The translations under genes and the position numbers were made by a program. DNA of 64,000 nucleotides. Source: Cherax quadricarinatus (lineage: Eukaryota; Arthropoda; Malacostraca; Decapoda; Parastacidae). Where the stretch lies: NCBI RefSeq assembly GCF_038502225.1, contig NC_091292.1:46396004-46460003 (forward strand), given 5' to 3'. The notes beneath the pieces are model-generated. The model saw only the letters and a program-made list of their open reading frames with translations, was not told the DNA's origin and did no database searches. Below are positions 49,663 through 61,565 of the stretch, one piece after another. Each line of letters opens with the position of its first letter. Position 1 is the first letter of the stretch.

Positions 49663-49960
49663 TGCCGAGAGGGTTTCTGGAGATGTGATGGTTGGAGTTA
49701 AACAAACTTGTTGGATGGTAACACTTATATTAGCAGAGTGTGAGAGGGGAGAGGCCCAGCCTGCCTGTGTCACCTGTCGCAGACCTAAGTGGGGAGTGAG
49801 GACGAGGTCGGAAGCGCAGCGCTCTCATGTGGCTTCACGTGACGTCACACAAGCTAGTCACTGAGCCTAGCAAGGGGTCAACTATGTAAAACATATGGAT
49901 GGTACTAATTATGATACTCAGATAACATACATATACAGGGGATCAGCAACTATGCTGACA
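49663..49960 (-). repeat. LTR (5' LTR relative to the minus-strand element)
   Basis: 298 bp, begins TGCCGAGAGGG and ends GACA on the plus strand, followed by the TACA duplication. The primer-binding-like sequence abuts its inner end. Confidence 0.65.
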
Positions 49961-50105
49961 TACACATCAAACTAGGGTTAATGAAACTGGTTGTTACAGC
50001 TCTTGACAATGAGTCTGCAGCCTTTAAGTATCTTCAAGACTTCTTTCCCAAGCTATCAGAGGCAAAGGGGAAGGCTAGCATCTTCACTGGACCACAAGTC
50101 AGGAA

Positions 50106-50195
50106 AATCGTGGAGAAACCATGCCACGGGCGGGAATAGAACCCGCGACCAGAGAGTCAATCGTGTCATTACGGTTTCGTGAGTCAATCGTGGAG
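50106..50195 (-). mobile_element. Small tRNA-like (SINE) insertion with 10-bp target duplication
   Basis: AATCGTGGAG occurs at 50106-50115 and 50186-50195, flanking 70 bp absent from copy A. On the minus strand the insert contains GGTTCTATTCC (50133-50143), close to the pol III B-box consensus GGTTCGANTCC. It is probably a truncated tRNA-derived SINE inserted by LINE machinery. Confidence 0.6.
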
Positions 50196-50560
50196 AGTCC
50201 AGAATTTCCATAGAAGCTCACAGAGAAAGAAAAGGAAGCCTGGGAGAGTTTTGTTGTTGTAGCACAGAGCTTTCTGGGCAATAACAAGGCTGACAATTAT
50301 GTGGAACTTGTTGAGACCTTGGTAAAATGCTATGGGGAGATGGGCTGTAGGATATCCCATAAGGTCCATATCCTTAATGCTCATCTTGAAAATTTCAGGG
50401 AGAATATAGGAGCATACTCAGAGGAGCAAGGGGAGCACTTCCACCATGATATAATGGACTTTGAACACAGATATCAGGTTTCTTATAATGAAAACATAAT
50501 GGGAGACTACATGTTAGGGATGCTGATGATGCACAGTGACTTGTCAAAGGCTACTACTTG

Positions 50561-51984
50561 TTTTGTTTAGAGTTGACATGCATGTCCTTTACTCTGTGGT
50601 TTCCACTGCAATGTTAGGAAGACCTCATAGGAATGGCTTATTTCTGTTACCTCGCAGGGCATCCTATGGCTTTCTCACTGGAAAAAAGCCCTTATTAGTG
50701 CATCTCAAAACTCTACATTAATGTGTAGTGTGTCGTGAAATGTTATGGATGTGGCAATACTATTCTCAGGGGCGGCAGTGTTCACAGTGGTACAGCACGT
50801 CACCATCTGCATAACATTCACGATAACAATCGTGTGGTTTCTTAAGATTATCAAGAGCTTTCTAAGCCTTAAAAAATTTGGTCTTGAGTGCACTATCAAG
50901 TTCACTGATTTTATCCCTGATGGTTGCAATGTGTAAAAACGTATAGATCCAGTTAAACACTTAGATGTGTTTTGGTACGTTGTGCAGTGACTACTCTGTG
51001 GAGACATTTGAGAAATTTCTTCCGTTCGCGTGCTTGACATCGAGGACCCACAACAATATGTCAAAATAATGTTGAGTCTGGTTCTTCACAAAATATTCAC
51101 GAGCATGATCCTTAAAATATGACAATTGAATAATCACCTAAGGTTCTTCGAATTTAGTGAATTGTGCAATATCAAAATTGTTCTCCACAACCGAGGCTGC
51201 AATATAACTTATGCAGCACGCGTTAGTAAACTTTTCACATTTATTGGAAATGAACTGATGCGCTGAGGATAACCAAACTTCAAGCTTATTGGAGTTGGAG
51301 TTCCCAACTATTACGAAGACAGGTGTAGCTTGTGCCCTGTACACCTGCTCGTAGCAAGTCAATACTTATAAATATTTCCATCACCAAAAAGACATGCAAG
51401 TATATGAACAATGTATATACATTATGTACATGTCAAGTTTACAAATAAGAGACACAATGAGAATTGTCGCGAACCAGACTTGAGACATGTCTGCCAATGT
51501 TCTGAGAGTCACTAACATCGTTTTACAACATTGGTGAGCTTCTTTGAGACTGGCTGGACTGAAGCAAAGTGCAATCATAACAAGGGGGATCAGCTTGTTA
51601 TACTCTTAGCACCCGGTTTGCTGGTCTGTAGGGCATACCTGTATGGGTGTGTGACCTACGCTAAATAATATATAATGTACTCATAGCAAGCCAAACCCCC
51701 ACCCCAAAAGGTTCTCTAATATTCATACCTCAATGGGTAGTCTGTCACCATGGCACGAATTACTAATGGAACCTCCTTTCATCTCAACCATGCAACTCAA
51801 CAGGAAGTGCTCAACCCAAAGAAAACTTTAGTCAGGCACAAATCTCAGAAAGAGACAGCAGATAGTAGGGCCAGCGAAGATTCAAGAGACTAGGAACATG
51901 GTCACTGAAGACAGTGACCACATAGGGAGCAATTGAAAAGAACACGACGAAATGTTCTAATGCAAGTACCAGGGCTAGGGTCTC
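50561..51984. other. Conserved non-coding middle of the compound repeat, copy B
   Basis: Collinear with 20216-21961. I see broken minus-strand coding remnants shared with copy A but no identifiable gene. Confidence 0.5.
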
Positions 51985-52870
51985 CTATCCACTGGTGGAG
52001 TAAGCCCACTGATATGTTTGGTATTTGGCTAAATAATAGTCCATGATCTGCAAACTTTCCTCACCAGATGTTTGAAGTAACACTGCCCCTACTCTAGACT
52101 CACATGTATCAACCTGTAAGACACTATTGTCCACAGATATTTCAAAGTAATTTGACTTTGGAAAATATGGGGACATTAATGAGGGAGCAGATCATAAAAG
52201 ACGTTTGACACAGTTAAAAGTCTCTTGACAACTAGAAGTCTAACAAGAATTAATATGTTTACTGGTAGGAGAGGTCAGAGGGGCTATCACATCTGCAAAA
52301 CTTTGGCAGAACCTAAGATACAATCCTATCACTCACATAAATCTTTGAATGTTTTTTTTTTTATCTTGGGGAAGTACCTATTTCTTGACCAAAGAATGTT
52401 AGTAGTCTGGTCAAAAGATGATTTAACAAGGTCAACAGTTAGTTTGAATGTCCTGATCCTCTCGAAGAGGTATTTCAAACAAGACTCATGTTGATCCCAT
52501 GTATTGGAATCTGCAACTATAATACCTAGGTAATCCACTGTGCATCAAGGTTTTTAATGTCATGATGGATCAGTGTTTGGAATGAGGCAGGCGAATTCCT
52601 CATTCCAGTGGGGGTCACAGTAAACTGATAGTGACCTGGAATTACAAAAACAAACATCTCCTTCGCTTTATCTGTTAAAGGTACCTGTTAGTATCCTCTC
52701 AGAAGATCTAGTTTAGAAACATCTGGTACAGGAACCTCATTCACCTTGCGGAAGTCGGTACACATCCGGAATCCTAGATTAGGTTCTTTTAAAAAGGATG
52801 CACAGTGGAGCCCACGAAGTGGATGATTTCCTTATGCAATTTTTTAGTGCTCCACTAACGTTTTTTCATT
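51985..52870 (-). pseudogene. Ty3/gypsy RT and RNase H relic (copy B)
   Basis: On the minus strand: the DYLGIIVADSNTWDQHESC segment with the helix LKYLFERIRTFKLTVDLVK, typical of the gypsy RT after the catalytic box, and an RNase H start VLQVDTCESRVGAVLLQ (Asp then VGAVLLQ). Stops and a poly-T run (52351-52361) break it. Confidence 0.72.
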
Positions 52871-53346
52871 CTTCAGTTCTATGATTCACTTCATTTTCCA
52901 TAGACCCGTCTGCTGACAAGTCCTCTGCCAAATATTTGAACACATTCGCTTCCTTCATACTATCTCTTAATACTTTACAAGTGATCCAGACCCCAAATAA
53001 GTATGGGAACCTAGCCGAAGCTAGACGATGTTACCTCATACCCCGGGGCACCAGGCTCGTTTTCAAAGTTATTTAATCAAATCCTGCAACATGCAGTGGA
53101 CAACGAAAGAGATTTGAAATGCTTAATAATTTCCAAACAGGCATGTGGCAAGATTTGATGAAATTACTTTGGAAACAAGCCTGGTGCCCTGGGGTATGAG
53201 GTAACATGGTTTATCTTCTCCAAGGCGCCCATACTTATCTGAGGTCTGGCTCTGTGGTAAAGTACTGTGGACTCTGATACAGAGTTTGCATGTTCGAGTC
53301 CTGCTGTGGATGTAAAAGCAATGTTGTAAATAATTTCGCCAGTTTG

Positions 53347-53456
<110 letters not shown>

Positions 53457-53616
53457 TGTATTCCATGTATTTTCTATACATTTAAAAAGGCTTTTTATTC
53501 AAGTGAAATGCTATGTCATTTATTCTTTCAACCTGTTATTGTGCCTACCTGTCAACTTATAGGTTTTACACTCTCTAATATACATTAATAATATTCTTGT
53601 ATATTTGATGTTTCAG

Positions 53617-53703
53617 TTGAATCACTTGCTGGACCTGCTAGACAACTATCCTGCCTTCAGTGTGGGCGGCTTCTATGTCGTGGCTAAAGCTAGGCTGATA
53701 GAT
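53617..53703 (+). CDS. Candidate host exon, 87 bp, gustatory-receptor-like (second of two)
   Basis: A 29-codon segment is bordered by a clear acceptor (ATATTTGATGTTTCAG) and donor (GTGAGTTA), phase 0 at both ends. It reads LNHLLDLLDNYPAFSVGGF, then YVVAKARLID. Only this frame is free of stops. The pattern Phe-Ser-x-Gly-Gly-Phe followed by a short helix and Leu-Ile matches the conserved stretch just before the last membrane helix in arthropod gustatory receptors (7tm_7), ligand-gated cation channels of taste neurons. The phase fits the 66-bp exon at 12475. The final exon, expected to carry the Thr-Tyr-x5-Gln-Phe motif, is not visible downstream in this window. The family call is by motif only. 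Confidence 0.55.
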
Positions 53704-53764
53704 GTGAGTTATATATTTTTATGATATGCACACCTTAATATTTTTTTACACAATAGTTGAAAAA

Positions 53765-54135
<371 letters not shown>

Positions 54136-54166
54136 TTTAATACAGCACAAGCTAGTCAGGTCCAAC

Positions 54167-56987
54167 TCACACCCACCCACACCCACTCATGTATTTATCT
54201 AACCTATTTTTAAAACTACACAACGTTTTAGCCTGAATAACTGTACTCGGGAGTTTGTTCCACTCATCCACAACTCTATTACCAAACCAGTGCTTTCCTA
54301 TATCCTTCCTGAATCTGAATTTTTCCAACTTGAAACCATTGCTGCGAGTCCTGTCTTGGCTGGAAATTTTCAGCACGCTATTTACATCCCCTTTATTTAT
54401 TCCTGTTTTCCATTTATACACCTCGATCATATCCCCCCTAATTCTACGCCTTTCGAGAGAGTGCAGATTCAGGGCCCTCAGTCTATCCTCATAGGGAAGA
54501 TTTCTGATACATGGGATCATCTTTGTCATCCTCCTCTGTACGTTTTCCAGAGCATTTATATCCATTCTGTAATACGGTGACCAGAACTGAGCAGCATAGT
54601 CTAAATGAGGCCTAACCAAGGATATATAGAGTTGAAGAACAACCTGAGGACTTCTATTATTTATACTTCTAGATATGAAGCCAAGAATTCTGTTAGCTTT
54701 ATTGCGAACACTAATGCACTGTTGTCTTGGTTTTAGATTACTGCTAACCAGAACTCCTAAATCCTTTTCGCAATCAGTAGTATTAAGATCTACATTATTT
54801 AGTTTATATGTGGCATGGTTATTTTCCTGTCCAACATTTAGAACTTTGCATTTGTCAATATTAAACTGCATCTGCCACTTCTCCGACCATTGCATCAGTC
54901 TATTCAAATCATCCTGGAGTGCTCTAGTGTCCTCATTAGAATGAATTGGACGGCCTATTTTGGTGTCATCAGCAAATTTGCTTATGTCGCTATTTATTCC
55001 CTCATCTATGTCGTTTATGTAAATTGTGAACAACAACGGGCCCAACACTGACCCCTGAGGAACACCGCTTGTGACGTGCCCCCATTCTGATTTCTCCCCA
55101 TTTATGCAAACTCTCTGCTGCCTATTTGTCAGCCATGCCTCTACCCAGGAAAAAAATTCTCCTCCTATTCCGTGTGCCTTAAGTTTCCTCAATAGCCTCT
55201 GATGTGGAACTCTATCGAAAGCCTTACTGAAGTCCATATACACAATATCATATTCATTACCATGATCTACCTCCTCAAACACCTTAGTGAAAAAGTTAGT
55301 AAATTCGTAAGACAGGAACGCCCCTTTGTAAAACCGTGTTGAGATTCATTAATCAATCTGTGCCTATCAAGATGGCTACGAATTGCTTCGGCAATTATTG
55401 ATTCCATAAATTTTCCCACTATGGAGGTAAGGCTTATTGGTCTATAGTTCGAAGCCAAGGACCTGTCACCTGCCTTGTAAATAGGTATTACATTTGCCAT
55501 TTTCCACTTATCAGGCACTATGCCAGTTTGTAGTGATATGTTAAAAAGATTAGCCAAAGGTATGCTAAGTTCCTCTTTACATTCCTTTAACACCCTTGCA
55601 AACAGTTCATCAGGGCCTGGGGATTTGTTAGGTTTTAATTTCTCTATTTGTCTGAGGACCATGTCACTAGTTACCGCAATTGTACATAGTTTATCATCCT
55701 GTTCTACATAATCTATTATTTCAGGAATATCGCTAGTATTTTCCTGGGTGAAAACTGAGAGGAAGTAGGTATTGAATTTCACACAAATCACTGTCAGTGA
55801 TCTGACCAGAGTTACTCTTAATGGGCCAATCTTGTCCCTAATCTTACTTCTTGGTAGGTGATAGGCAACAGTTAGACAACTCCGAAACGTTTTACACAGT
55901 AGGCTTCTACAGTCGAATACAGAAAGTATGCAGGAACAGTAGAGATGTGAAGACGATGTAATCAGTCCATCACCCTTGAAGTCGTAGAATTTGAGGTTGT
56001 CAGTCCCTCAGCCTGGAGAAGTTCAGTTCCATAGTCTGGAACTATCTGAAGATCAAGCGACAATGCGGAGACTTAAATACTGTCGGAAGGAGAGGTGCAG
56101 AGTAGTAGTAGTGAGAATGCAGCCACTGAGAGGTTACGTCCCTCTCAGATCAAACAATTTCACTTGAAAAAGTTGTCCAAGGTGTTTTCTGTACCAAGAA
56201 GCCATTGTGTTGCAGTGTCTGACAAGATGAACATCAAAATGGCAAGGTAACCAAGTCAAGCAGTGTTTCCTCTAGTTGGTTCTGTCACAACCTGTTCTAA
56301 AAAGCAATCCTGAACCGTATCAAGAAAGTCACTAGACTCAAGATTTCCTGTCATATTGTTCCAATCAATTTGTCTAAAGTTAAAATCTCCCATTATCACA
56401 ACATTTTCATATCTAGATGCCTTATGAATTTCGTCCCATAACAGCTTACTGCACTCCCTATCAAGGTTTGGGGGCCTATAAATCACACCCAAAATTAATT
56501 TGTCACGTCCCTCGAGAAACTGTAGCCAAACAGATTCTGTGTTCGATGTTTCTAATCTTATATCATGTCTAAGACAACAATTTAAATTTTCTCTGACATA
56601 CATCGCCACTCCACCACCCTTCCTGTTGACCCTATCAGTGTGGAATAGTTTATAACCCTGTATGTTGCATTCAGAAGGCATTTCTCTATCTTTCAGGTTG
56701 AACCAGGTCTCTGTTATACCAATAATATCTATATTACCTACACTTGCAAGTAATCTTAGCTCATCTATCTTATTTCTTAGACTCCTACTATTTGTATAGT
56801 AAACCTTAAGGGAGCTAGTCACTCGTTGCCCTCTACTATCTCTCTTTGTTTGTTGATCAATTGATTTGCCATTACTAGCAACTTTATTTTGAATATTGTC
56901 TTTTAAACATATCCCTGAGGTATCCCGGTAATAACTGCTGTTTTTAACCCTAATGCTGCAGCCTGATTGTTTCCCACAAACACCCAT
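54167..56987 (-). pseudogene. CR1 copy 2 ORF2 (endonuclease and RT, interrupted)
   Basis: Segments on the minus strand: 56987-56256 endonuclease (ITETWFNLKDREMP, MGDFNFRQIDWNN); 55791-55267 RT fingers ([47 protein letters not shown]); and 55282-54167 RT palm to C-terminus ([43 protein letters not shown]). A frame change sits at about 55275 and the endonuclease C-terminal part is lost at the insertion. The sequence is otherwise very close to the intact copy, so the damage is recent. Confidence 0.85.
55853..56247 (-). mobile_element. Decayed copy of the hammerhead-bearing element
   Basis: About 395 bp of non-coding DNA, collinear with the unit at 62926-63518. Shared stretches include GAAGACGATGTAATCAGTCC, CAGTCCCTCAGCCTGGAGAA and GTGTTGCAGTGTCTGACA. 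On the minus strand the ribozyme region reads CTGTAGAAGCCTACTGTGTA, so the invariant CTGA is changed and the GAAA is damaged. It sits in the CR1 endonuclease-to-RT region and replaces CR1 sequence. Confidence 0.65.
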
Positions 56988-57001
56988 ACCTCTATAATCT
57001 A

Positions 57002-57852
57002 TCAGTTTAAATTCCTAGACAAGTCATCAATTACCCTCTCAATTGAATTGGCTAATGCAACCACTCCATCCCCAGAGAGATGAACCCCATCCCTTGCATA
57101 CATATCACGTTTGCCAAAGAATAGGTCCCAGTTATCAATGAATGGGATTGCAAGTTCCTTGCAGTACCTGTCTAGCCAGCAATTTATACCAATTGCCCTA
57201 GACATCCATTCATTGCCCACTCCCTTTCTAGGCAAGATGCTACATATGACTGGGATCCCTCCCTTAGACCTAACTACTTCTATGGCTGACCTGTACTTAT
57301 CCAGCAGCTCCTCTCTCCTGCCCTTCCCAATGTCATTACCCCCAGCACTAAGACAGATAATGGGCTTGTTCCCATTACCTGCCATAATATTATCCAACCT
57401 GCTGACTATGTCACCAACACCAGCTCCAGGAAGGCACACTCTCTGTCTGACCTTTCTGTCTCTGTTACAAAATGCACGGTCCATATATCTTACCTGAGAA
57501 TCGCCTACTATTAAAATATTCTTACCTTGATTAGCAGGGGAATCAGTGGTACCTTCAACCTCACTAACCACTGAAGTACACTCGTCTTGGAGAACAGAGA
57601 ATCGATTTCCTACCTTCACATCTTCTCTATTAACCCTCCTCATCTTCCTTCTTCCTGAACTGTGAACCACTTGCCACTTAAAGCGGCTGCCACTATCACT
57701 GCTGGTGACCATTTCCTCCTTACCAGCTAAATCCTTCTCACACTCGCTCCCAAACTCATCTATGCGAAGCTTCAGCCTCCTATTTTCCTCCTGAAGAAGT
57801 AGAACCTCCTTCAACATTGAACCTGAGATTCTAAAACACTACAACAAGCCAT
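57002..57852 (-). pseudogene. CR1 copy 2 ORF1 (coiled coil and SGNH esterase)
   Basis: From the Met at 57817 the frame is open for 271 residues with KEVLLLQEENRRLKLR (coiled coil), LIVGDSQVRYMD, LSAGGNDIGKG and ARDGVHLSGDG, so the esterase core is complete. The original start at 57852 (MACCSVLE) is separated by a frame change, leaving a shortened N-terminus. The ORF1 stop reads TGATAG instead of TGATG, so the overlapping ORF2 start is lost in this copy. Confidence 0.8.
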
Positions 57853-57888
57853 GGTGCTTGGTAACAGCCCACGCTAACTCCTGTGACC

Positions 57889-58740
57889 AAGCCTCATGGT
57901 GGATCAGGGCCTGATCAACTAGGCTGGTATTGCTGGCTGCACACAATCCAACATATAAACCACAGCCCGGCTGGTCAGGTACCAACTTCAGGTGTTTGTC
58001 CAGTGCCAGCTTGAAGACAGCCAGGGGTCTATCGGTAATCCCCCTTATGTATGCTGGGAGGCAGTTGAACGGTCTTAGGCTCATGACACTTAACGTGCTA
58101 GTGACACCCCTGCTTTTCATTGGGGGGATGTTGCATCGTCTGCCGGGTCTTTTGCTTTCATAGGGAGTGATTTTCGTGTGCAAGTTTGGTACTAATTTCT
58201 CTAGGATTTTCCAGGTGTATATAATCATGTATCTCTCCAGCCTGCGTTCCAGGGAATACAGGTTCAGGAACTTCAAGCATTCCCAGTAATTGAGGTGTTT
58301 TATCTCAGTTATGCATGCCATGAAAGTTCTCTATACATTTTCTAGGTCAACAATTTCATCTGCCTTGAAAGGTGCTGTTAGTGTGCAGCAATATTCAAGC
58401 CTAGATAGAACAAGCGACCTGTAGAGTGTCATCATGGGCTTTCATCCCTAGTTTTGAAGGTTCTCATTATGCATCTTATCATTTTTCTAGCAGATGCAAT
58501 TGATACAATGTTGTGGTCCTTGAAGGTGAGATCTTCCGACATGATTACTCCCAGGTTTTTGACGTTAGTTTTTCGCTCTAATGTGTTTTTGGAATTTGCT
58601 TTATACTTCTACGAAATTTTAATTTCCTCACGTTTAGCATATCAGAGTAATTAAAATTTCTCATCGCTGAACTCCATATTGTTTTCTGCAGCTCATTTGA
58701 AGATTTGGTTGATGTCTGCCTGGAGCCTTGCAGTGTCTAC
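57889..58740 (-). mobile_element. 3' fragment of the CR1/Jockey-type LINE seen at 17.6-19.2 kb
   Basis: The minus strand encodes LNYWECLKFLNLYSLERRLE, ERYMIIYTWKILEKLVPNLH and RPFNCLPAYIRGITDRPLAV, matching 17575-18000. Nucleotide similarity continues to about 58740, where decayed RTE sequence of the opposite strand begins. It is a 5'-truncated, frame-broken copy. Confidence 0.75.
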
Positions 58741-58744
58741 AGTC

Positions 58745-60986
58745 ATTTAGTTGTAGATAAACTTCGAGTAAGAGGTAGATGGAGCAAAAGGAAAACGGCA
58801 ACAGCAAGTAATCGAGAGGTAAAAGTTTGTAAACTATGGAAGGAGGAAGTTAGGGTGAGATATAAGCAACTATTGGGAGTTTGGTGTGAGTATAGGTAGT
58901 AAGGGGGTTGAAGAGGGGTGGGATAGTGACAGAAAGCTGAGCAGAAGTTTGTGGTTATAGGAAGGTGAGTGCAGGAGGAAAGAGGAGTGATTGGTGGAAT
59001 GATTAAGTATGAGACAGTTTTATAGAGATGTGTTATAAGAAGGGTAGAGTATATGGAGAGTAAAAGAGAGGTGAAGAAATTGGTGAGGGAGTGCGGAAGG
59101 ACAGCAAGTGATAGAGTGGGTGAGGCGCTGTCAACAAGTTTTTCTGAGAATAAGAAACAATTCTGGAGTGAGAGCGATAGGTTAAGAAAGCCGCCTAGAG
59201 AACGAACAGATTTGACCGTTGAAAATCAGAAAACGTACTGGAGTTAGTTGATGGGGAGCTCGAGGTATTGGGAACATGGCGGGAATATTTTGAAGAACTG
59301 TTAAATGTTGATGATGAGAGGGAGGCAGTAATTTCATGCAGTGGCCAGGAAGGTATAACATCTTTCAGGAGTGAAGACGAGCCGGCAGTGAGTGTGGGGG
59401 AGGTGTATGAGACATGAAGTAGAATGAAAGGACGTAAATTAACTAGAACTGATGGGATCATGAAAGAAATGTTAAAAGCGGGGAAGAAGGAGAATATAAT
59501 TTTGGAGTGGTTGATACTTTTGTTCAGTAAATGTATGAAAGAGAGGAAAGTACCTAAGGACTGGCAGAGAGCCTGTATAATTCCCTTATATAAGGGAAAG
59601 AGGGACAAAAGAGATTGTATAATTTATATGGGATAAATAAAGTTTATTGAGTATACCACGTAAAGTGAATGGTAGGGTTATTAATGAAAGAGTTAGAAGT
59701 GAGAAAGCAGGATTGCAAATGAACATATAGGCTTCAGAATGGGTAGCGGATGAGTTGATCAAGCGTTTATATTGAAGCATACAAGAGAACAATATTTAGG
59801 TAAAGGTAGGGATATTTTCTTTGCATTTATGGATTTAGAAAAAAACTTATGATAGGGTGGATAGGGGAGCAATGTGGTAGATATTGCAAGTGTATGGAAA
59901 GCATAGAAAGTTACTAAATACTGCGAAGACTTTTTTACGAAAAAAGTGAGGCTCAGGTTAGGGTGCGTAGGAGAGAGGAAGATTACTTCCCAGTAAAAGT
60001 AAGCCTTCGACGGGGTGTGTAATGCCACCATGGTTGTTAAACACATTTATAGATGGAGTTGTAAAAGTAGTAAATGCAAGAGTGTTGGTGAGAGAAGTGA
60101 GATTAAATTAAAAAGAGTCAAGTACAAAATGGAAGTTTGCACAGTTACTTTTTGCTGATGATGCTGTGCTTTTGGGAGATTCTAAAGAGAAGTTTGTAAG
60201 GTTAGTGGAGGAGGTGAATGTATTCAGATATTTGGGAGTGGACGTGTCAGCGGATGGGTCTATGAAAGATTAGGTGAATCATAGAATTGATGAGGGGAAA
60301 AGGGTGAGCGGTGCACTTAGGAGTCTGTGGAGACAAAGAACTTTGGCCTTGGAGGCAAAGAGGGGAATGTATGAGAGTATAGTTTTACCAACGCTCTTAT
60401 AAGGGTGTGAAGCATGGGTGATGAATGTTGCAGCGAGGAGAAGGCTGGAGGCAGTGGAGATGTCATGTCTGAGAGCAATGTGTGGTGTGAATATAATGCA
60501 GAGAATTCGTAGTTTGGAAGTTAGGAGGAGGTGCGGGATTACCAAAACTGTTGTCCAGAGGGCTGAGGAAGGGTTGTTGAGGTGGTTCGGGCATGTAGAG
60601 AGAATGGAGCGAAACAGAATGACTTCAAGAGTGTATCAGTCTGTAGTGGAAGGAAGGCGGGGTAGGGGTCGGCCTAGGAAAGGTTGGAGGGAGGGGGTAA
60701 AGGAGGTTTTGTGTGCGAGGGGTTTGGACTTCCAGCAGGCATGCGTGAGCGTGTTTGATAGGAGTGAATGGAGACAAATGGTTTTTAATACTTGACGTGC
60801 TGTTGGAGTGTGAGCAAAGTAACATTTATGAAGGGATTCAAGGAAACCGGCAGGCCGGACTTGAGTCCTGGAGATGTGGAGTACAGTGCCTGCACTCTGA
60901 AGGAGGGATGTTAATGTTGCAGTTTAAAAACTGTAGTGTAAAGCACCCTTCTGGCAAGACAGTGATGGAGTGAATGATGGTGAAAG
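58745..60986 (+). mobile_element. RTE-clade LINE, copy 3, old
   Basis: Follows RTE copies 1 and 2 from the end of the endonuclease (CTTCGAGTAAGAGGTAGATGG) through RT to the 3' region, with many stops and indels (e.g. KEMLKAGKKENIILEWL, DWQRACIIPLYKGK). The C-terminus, 60418-60795, is open and nearly identical to copy 2 ([32 protein letters not shown]). A 3' untranslated tail follows to the gap. The abrupt change from decayed to well-preserved at about 60200 suggests a mosaic of two copies. Confidence 0.8.
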
Positions 60987-61086
60987 NNNNNNNNNNNNNN
61001 NNNNNNNNNNNNNNNNNNNNNNNNNNNNNNNNNNNNNNNNNNNNNNNNNNNNNNNNNNNNNNNNNNNNNNNNNNNNNNNNNNNNNN
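60987..61086. other. Assembly gap, 100 N
   Basis: Exactly 100 undetermined bases between an RTE tail and CR1-subfamily ORF1 sequence. Confidence 0.99.
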
Positions 61087-61393
61087 CCTTGGTGCTCGTT
61101 GTGGCATTCCCAGTAGAACACTCACATTCGTCAGGTAGCACCGAGAATGAGTTGGAAGTTTCCACGGCAGTCTTCTGGTTTCTCGTTGTTTCTGCCTCTC
61201 CAACCGTTTTCTTAATCTTCAGCTTGGTTCCATGTTGCCCGGCCACTGACCAAGCTCCCCTCTTAACCTGGGGACTCACAACAGGAGGATTACTACGAAT
61301 CCTCTTGTTCTCCTCCGTTAATCGCCGTATCTCCAGTTTAGCAACTCTGAGTTCTTCTCTCAGCTGCTGGTAAAGCTGCTCAAGAGAGGGCAT
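61087..61393 (-). pseudogene. CR1 subfamily B ORF1, N-terminal part
   Basis: From the ATG at 61393 the minus strand reads MPSLEQLYQQLREELRVAKL then EIRRLTEENKRI (coiled coil). The segment SNSFSVLPDECEC corresponds to GNRFSVLQDECTS in the intact CR1 ORF1. The esterase part is cut off by the gap. The overall plan matches family 1 but the sequence differs strongly, so it is a distinct subfamily. Confidence 0.7.
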
Positions 61394-61435
61394 CCTGGTT
61401 CAGATTCACAGAGAGCACACAAACAGGTCTTCACA

Positions 61436-61565
61436 GAGCTAAGTACACGTCACCACTGAACTAAGTACACGTCACCACTGAACTAAGTACACGTCACCAC
61501 TGAACTAAGTACACGTCACCACTGAACTAAGTACACGTCACCACTGAACTAAGTACACGTCACCA
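61436..61565 (-). repeat. Six tandem 22-bp units in the leader of CR1 subfamily B
   Basis: CTAAGTACACGTCACCACTG plus AA is repeated with period 22 upstream (minus strand) of the ORF1 start at 61393. Read on the element strand each unit contains TTCAGTGGTGACGTG; the intact CR1 at 35 kb has TTCAGTGGTCAGTCGT units in the same place. Confidence 0.85.

Larger units (their letters stand above)
48969..49960 (-). mobile_element. Short LTR element (TRIM-like), 992 bp
   Basis: Two direct repeats of about 300 bp (48969-49268 and 49663-49960) flank 394 bp of non-coding DNA. The insertion starts TGTC and ends GACA, and TACA is present on both sides (48965-48968, 49961-49964). Comparison with copy A at 19.69 kb shows the uninterrupted site. 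On the minus strand TGGTGACAGCGGTGC follows the upstream LTR within two bases, in the position and form of a tRNA primer-binding site. No clear polypurine tract was seen. The LTR is related to that at 30030-30324, so this is probably an internally deleted gypsy derivative moved by that family. Confidence 0.7.
48120..50560 (+). pseudogene. Decayed gene of the multicopy family seen in copy A
   Basis: The plus strand retains an N-terminal part absent from copy A: CYFCLVDPFKHRTGKNTPA, FYPDLPSSIAPVPPE and DLSGLIRDLGLTKSNDELL. It continues with SRLKEWDLVDESLQVTSQRK, GFTKFPCYLCHWDSRGRA and RTEFSVGRHNIKHKPLVDS. It is split by the LTR insertion at 48969 and resumes with HIKLGLMKLVVTALDNES and YSEEQGEHFHHDIMDFEHRY. 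In-frame stops and shifts are frequent. The Cys-x2-Cys at the N-terminus and the second Cys/His cluster suggest zinc binding. The family is uncharacterised as far as I know. Confidence 0.6.
48100..53340. repeat. Compound repeat unit, copy B
   Basis: Same order as copy A (19184-23390), but with about 300 bp more at its left end, a 992-bp LTR-bearing insertion (48969-49960) and a 70-bp tRNA-like insertion (50116-50185). Differences elsewhere are scattered substitutions and small indels. Confidence 0.8.
54140..57885 (-). mobile_element. CR1-type LINE, copy 2, broken
   Basis: Same family as 35036-39193, in the opposite orientation. It contains leader remnant, ORF1 and ORF2 in order, but about 500 bp of ORF2 is replaced by an unrelated insertion (55853-56247). 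The element stops at AGCTTGTGCT in its 3' region, so the 8-bp tail is missing. Confidence 0.85.
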
